Assembly: GCA_021829055.1 (NCBI GenBank)
Contig: JAJZCS010000105.1
Span: forward strand, 1 to 6,922
Origin: Pseudomonadota bacterium
GTDB taxonomy: Bacteria; Pseudomonadota; Alphaproteobacteria; Acetobacterales; Acetobacteraceae
Direction: 5' to 3'
Length of the DNA: 6,922 bases
The position numbers and the translations under genes were made by a program. Below the pieces are notes generated by a model. The model worked only from the letters and a program-made list of their open reading frames with translations, searched no databases and was not told the DNA's origin. Below, in pieces: positions 6,052 to 6,922 of the stretch; the first letter of the stretch is position 1, and every line of letters starts with the position of its first letter.

Positions 6052-6922
6052 ATGGACCCGTCTCTGCGTCGTAGCGCGCTGATTTCGGCTTCTGCCCACT
6101 TAGCGATTGTTCTGCTGGCATTGCTGGCCCTGCCAACCGAGAAATTGAATGCGCCACCTTCAGCAGCCGTCGACGTAACACTAGTTGGCCCGAGCGCACC
6201 GCAGCAGGCTCTCCGGCACAATAAAGTCCCGGCGCCTGCCAATACTGCTACCATCAACAAGGCTCGGCTCGCCAAGCAACAGCCGAAGCCGACACCGAAG
6301 GTTCCTCCGCCTCCTCCCCCACCACCGCCACCGCCAACCCCAAAGCCGACGCCCAAAATGCCGGCTCCGCCTGCACCACCACCCCCTCCACCACCACAGT
6401 CAAAAGTGCCCGAACCCCTGCCGAAGCCTCCGCCTCCCCCCCCTCGATCGCAGGAGCAGCCGAAAGTTGCGCCTCCGAAGACGACAAGAACGCGGGCACA
6501 GCAAAAACCTGCGCCGTCAGAAAAAAGCCCAACCACGCAAAAGCACACCGTGAAGAAACCGGCGCCAATGAGCCAATCGGTTCTCAACACACTGCAAAAG
6601 CTGCGTTCACTGGAAAAACAGAGGCATGCGCCTACGGCACGGTATAATCCGGAGCAAGGTGGCGCTCCGAACGGTGGCGGTGCCAGGATGAGCGTGGCGA
6701 ACACCCGGTTGTCCGCGAGCGACCGTGATGCGATCGCCAGCGAAGTGCAGCCCTGTTGGGGCATTGACGCCGGTGCGCCGGGCGTTTCCAAATTCTCGGT
6801 ATTGTTGCAGGTGATAACTGATGCGTCGGGTGTCGTGCGTGAAGCAGAAGTAGCTCCGGCCGACGAAGGCAAGCTCAGCAATCCCGTATTCGCGGCGTTC
6901 GCACAGCGGGCTGTCGACGGCT
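6052..6922 (+). CDS. tolA: TolA, proline-rich form (5' part; runs off the right edge)
   Basis: TolA links the TolQR motor to Pal and other outer-membrane partners. The frame is open for 290 codons to the window end with no stop. It begins MDPSLRRS, followed by one membrane anchor (about 8-28, ISASAHLAIVLLALLAL), then a long Pro/Lys-rich periplasmic linker (about 50-175) with runs of 11, 7 and 6 prolines at residues 85-95, 109-115 and 126-131, and a C-terminal domain from about 217 (LSASDRDAIASEVQPCWG, VLLQVITDASGVVREAEV) of the TolA/TonB C-terminal type with Cys235-Trp236. E. coli TolA instead has an Ala/Lys helical linker, so this one is built more like TonB; the TolQR position decides for TolA. 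The ATG at 6052 lacks a strong ribosome binding site; GTG 6046, two codons earlier in frame, is an alternative. tolB and pal are expected beyond the edge. Confidence 0.93.
   Translation, partial: MDPSLRRSALISASAHLAIVLLALLALPTEKLNAPPSAAVDVTLVGPSAPQQALRHNKVPAPANTATINKARLAKQQPKPTPKVPPPPPPPPPPPTPKPTPKMPAPPAPPPPPPPQSKVPEPLPKPPPPPPRSQEQPKVAPPKTTRTRAQQKPAPSEKSPTTQKHTVKKPAPMSQSVLNTLQKLRSLEKQRHAPTARYNPEQGGAPNGGGARMSVANTRLSASDRDAIASEVQPCWGIDAGAPGVSKFSVLLQVITDASGVVREAEVAPADEGKLSNPVFAAFAQRAVDG
6304..6444 (+). repeat. three polyproline-coding tracts in tolA
   Basis: Pure CCN codon runs lie at 6304-6336 (11 codons), 6376-6396 (7) and 6427-6444 (6), separated by Pro/Lys/Ala/Thr-rich spacers. All four proline codons are used, so this is not a simple trinucleotide slippage tract. 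The opposite (template) strand is correspondingly rich in runs of two to seven G. Confidence 0.9.

Noticed and set aside
6037..6054. TolR-TolA fusion by stop readthrough
   Set aside because: The tolR stop and tolA start are in the same frame only four codons apart, but TolR is complete and TolA begins with a proper membrane anchor, so nothing beyond ordinary spacing is indicated.
5943..6881. A 312-codon Gly/Cys-rich open frame antisense to tolR-tolA
   Set aside because: It is the reverse complement of proline-rich codons, which gives long stop-free glycine runs. It has no recognisable domain, and the plus strand clearly encodes TolR and TolA.

Overview
The window is a stretch of proteobacterial chromosome, most likely from an alphaproteobacterium and plausibly from the Acetobacteraceae/Rhodospirillales side. 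The basis is the gene order yebC - ruvC - ruvA - ruvB - ybgC - tolQ - tolR - tolA, all on the + strand, together with the moderately GC-rich codon use, the short RuvC and a TolA whose periplasmic linker is proline-rich. The family assignment is inference from synteny and protein style, not from a database match.

Layout: positions 1-166 may hold the C-terminal end of an unrecognised Pro/Ala/Thr-rich protein (weak call). Positions 167-1252 contain no gene I can support. I searched this stretch by eye for tRNA, two-piece tmRNA, SRP RNA, RNase P RNA and riboswitch signatures and recognised none. It does carry an unusual density of inverted repeats: a GC-rich stem-loop (400-421), a perfect 13-bp dyad (535-547), two back-to-back hairpins (570-609), a long 20-bp imperfect hairpin (741-798) and a 9-bp hairpin (840-860). 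The coding part runs from 1253 to the right edge.

The genes form three functional blocks. YebC is a translation/regulatory factor that sits alone, 155 bp ahead of ruvC. RuvC, RuvA and RuvB are the complete Holliday-junction resolvasome; their genes are chained by two ATGA start/stop overlaps, so they are surely one translationally coupled unit. Nineteen bases further on, ybgC (acyl-CoA thioesterase) opens the Tol-Pal block: tolQ, tolR and tolA encode the inner-membrane energised machine that works with TolB and Pal, which presumably follow beyond the right edge. TolA is cut by the window end after 290 codons and has no stop codon here.

The coding part is conserved and well known. The points worth a second look are the structured gene-less region upstream of yebC, the three polyproline tracts (11, 7 and 6 prolines) of TolA lying in the same neighbourhood as a YebC/TACO1-family protein, and the hairpin and start-codon ambiguity at tolQ. 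I see no defence system, mobile element, CRISPR array or other clearly new system.
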